A stretch of DNA of 6,333 nucleotides. Source: Anaerolineaceae bacterium. Its GTDB lineage: Bacteria; Planctomycetota; Phycisphaerae; FEN-1346; JAACEH01. This document shows, piece after piece, positions 5,203 to 6,333 of this stretch. The notes below the pieces were generated by a model. It had not been told where the DNA came from. It was given only the letters and a program-made list of their open reading frames with translations, and ran no database searches. Numbering within the stretch: the first letter of the stretch is position 1; the number at the start of each line of letters is the position of its first letter. Location: NCBI GenBank assembly GCA_011682595.1, contig JAACEH010000181.1, positions 1 to 6,333 on the forward strand. Direction: 5' to 3'. A program made the position numbers and the translations under genes.

Positions 5203-6333
5203 ATGGCCAACCTGCAATTCGCCGCATTCGGACAGGACGACAACCGCCTGGCCGGGACCGACATCGGGCGGGTGCTGCTGACCACCGGCGACGGGGCCCT
5301 GTGCAGTCGGCCGCTACTGGGCGGCCAGGAGGGGCTGGAGATTCGCCAGGCGGACCTCTCCATGGCCCAGGCTTGGTTCGTGGTCAACGTCCGCTGGGCC
5401 AGCCCCGGGTTCGGGTACCTCTGGATGCAGGCCGACAACGGCGGCCAGTCCTACCGCATCCCGCGAACCGGCAGCGCCCAGGTCTGGAACCTCAACTACG
5501 AGCTGGCCCGCAGCCGCGTGCTCTGGAACTCGCAACTCGAGCAGGCCGGCCGCACCCTGGGGGTCTTTGTGCCCAGGGACCTCGCCGAGCGGCTCAGCCG
5601 GGCGGGCGCCATGCTGCACGACGCCATGTTCGCCAATCATGATCGTCGCAGCCGCCTGGCCGACGACACACTGGCCCAGGCCGCCGAGGCCGGCGAACGG
5701 CTGGCCATCGAGGTGGCCCGCTGGCGGATCACTCACCCCCCATCCCGGCCACCCAAGCCATCCCAGCCACCCAATTCGCCCGAGCCTGTCTTCCGCCAGC
5801 TCAACACCGTCCGCTGGGGCGCGGACCTGCCGCAAGAGGCCGCCGCCACGTGGGCGACCCTGTTCGACGAGGGCATCGTCAACTTCTCAGCCCAGGACCT
5901 GGCCGGTTCCCCGAGCGAAGAAGTCGTCGCCGGGCTGGCCTTTCTGGAATCGCTGCGGGACGAAGGCCGGGCAACCAGGAAAGTCCGCGGTCGCGCGCTG
6001 CTGCCCTACGTTGACCAGCACGGTCAGCCACTGCCGGCCGAGAGCCCCGAACAGTTGGCCGAGTGGCGCGACGCCGCCGTGGAACTGGTCCGCCGGCACC
6101 GGGGCTGCATCGGGACCTGGGAACTTCTGCCGCCGCTGCAGGGCATGAACCTTGCCGCGGCCCTGGCCCCACAACTGGCGGAGGTGGCCGCCGCCGTCAA
6201 GGCGGCCTGCCCCGACGTGCAGGTGGTCCTCAGGATCGGCGAGATTTTTCCCTGGCGAATGCAGCTCGAGGACCAGGCCCCGGGCCGGCCCCGGGCCCTG
6301 CCCAAACCGCTGGAAGTGGTCCGCCGGTGCCTG
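5203..6333 (+). CDS. GH10-like (endo-1,4-beta-xylanase-like) protein, 3' end beyond the window
   Basis: The frame is open from the ATG at 5203 to the last base: 377 residues with no stop. The start is fixed because an in-frame TAG lies at 5182-5184 and no other start codon intervenes; GGAG is ten bases upstream. There is no signal peptide. Residues 1-176 form an N-terminal module with a helical end (about 95-176), residues 177-195 are a proline-rich linker, and from 196 on the pattern suits a TIM barrel. The order of modules and local patterns (YELARSRV near 98, RIGEIFPW near 345) resemble the GH10-like proteins of planctomycetes, a resemblance judged from memory. If WELLPP (306-311) aligns with the GH10 WDVVNE motif, the acid/base Glu is replaced by Pro311, suggesting a non-catalytic or differently acting protein. 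The second catalytic residue lies outside the window. It could belong to an unrelated planctomycete family. Confidence 0.6.
   Translation, partial: MANLQFAAFGQDDNRLAGTDIGRVLLTTGDGALCSRPLLGGQEGLEIRQADLSMAQAWFVVNVRWASPGFGYLWMQADNGGQSYRIPRTGSAQVWNLNYELARSRVLWNSQLEQAGRTLGVFVPRDLAERLSRAGAMLHDAMFANHDRRSRLADDTLAQAAEAGERLAIEVARWRITHPPSRPPKPSQPPNSPEPVFRQLNTVRWGADLPQEAAATWATLFDEGIVNFSAQDLAGSPSEEVVAGLAFLESLRDEGRATRKVRGRALLPYVDQHGQPLPAESPEQLAEWRDAAVELVRRHRGCIGTWELLPPLQGMNLAAALAPQLAEVAAAVKAACPDVQVVLRIGEIFPWRMQLEDQAPGRPRALPKPLEVVRRCL
5740..5775 (+). repeat. 18-base tandem duplication encoding the proline-rich linker
   Basis: Bases 5740-5757 and 5758-5775 are adjacent copies, identical at 16 of 18 positions. 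They are in frame and encode PSRPPK and PSQPPN (residues 180-191), the core of the linker between the two modules of the GH10-like protein. Length variation between relatives would be expected here. Confidence 0.75.

Noticed and set aside
4378..5217. 279-codon minus strand frame opposite the zinc-ribbon gene
   Set aside because: Low-complexity Gln/Arg/Gly composition, whereas the + strand has a clear zinc ribbon, membrane helices and a good ribosome site.
5567..6148. 193-codon + strand frame inside the GH10-like gene
   Set aside because: Pro/Ser/Arg/Thr-rich shadow frame; the overlapping frame from 5203 runs uninterrupted with ordered protein character.

Overview
The window is high-GC bacterial DNA, most likely from a planctomycete and perhaps from the Phycisphaerae or a related uncultured lineage. 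This rests on three things: a DUF2752 membrane protein, an MJ0042-type zinc-ribbon membrane protein, and a right-edge protein whose layout resembles the GH10-like proteins common in planctomycetes. Loose gene packing with short palindromic repeats between genes fits the same picture. The assignment is inference from protein and intergenic style; there is no marker gene. All recognisable genes lie on the + strand.

Layout. Positions 1-110 hold a cluster of hairpin-forming repeats. A short DUF2752 membrane protein gene (180-728) follows, with a plausible promoter just upstream. Two tandem lipoprotein genes (864-1529 and 1526-2171) overlap by ATGA and look like diverged copies of one another; the second carries a frameshift at a run of five G. 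An unusually AT-rich gap (2172-2466) holds a good sigma70-type promoter, about 125 bases of structured sequence and a strong intrinsic terminator: either a small RNA gene or an attenuated leader. A nucleotide-sugar dehydrogenase of the WbpA (UDP-GlcNAc 6-dehydrogenase) type occupies 2467-3780, followed by a palindromic repeat block and a textbook terminator at 3895-3936. About 490 bases without a convincing gene (3937-4428) contain two more palindromes. Then come a zinc-ribbon/two-helix membrane protein (4429-5085) and the N-terminal 377 residues of a GH10-like protein (5203 to the window edge).

The genes do not form one pathway. The dehydrogenase would supply a uronic-acid sugar nucleotide for surface polysaccharide, and the two lipoproteins would work at the cell envelope, but each unit appears to have its own signals. 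I see no defence system, CRISPR array, transposase, tRNA or rRNA. The best candidates for something undescribed are the promoter-to-terminator unit at 2221-2382, the frameshifted lipoprotein pair, and the family of intergenic palindromes sharing GGGTG(C/G)CA(C/T) and CATGG..CCATG elements.
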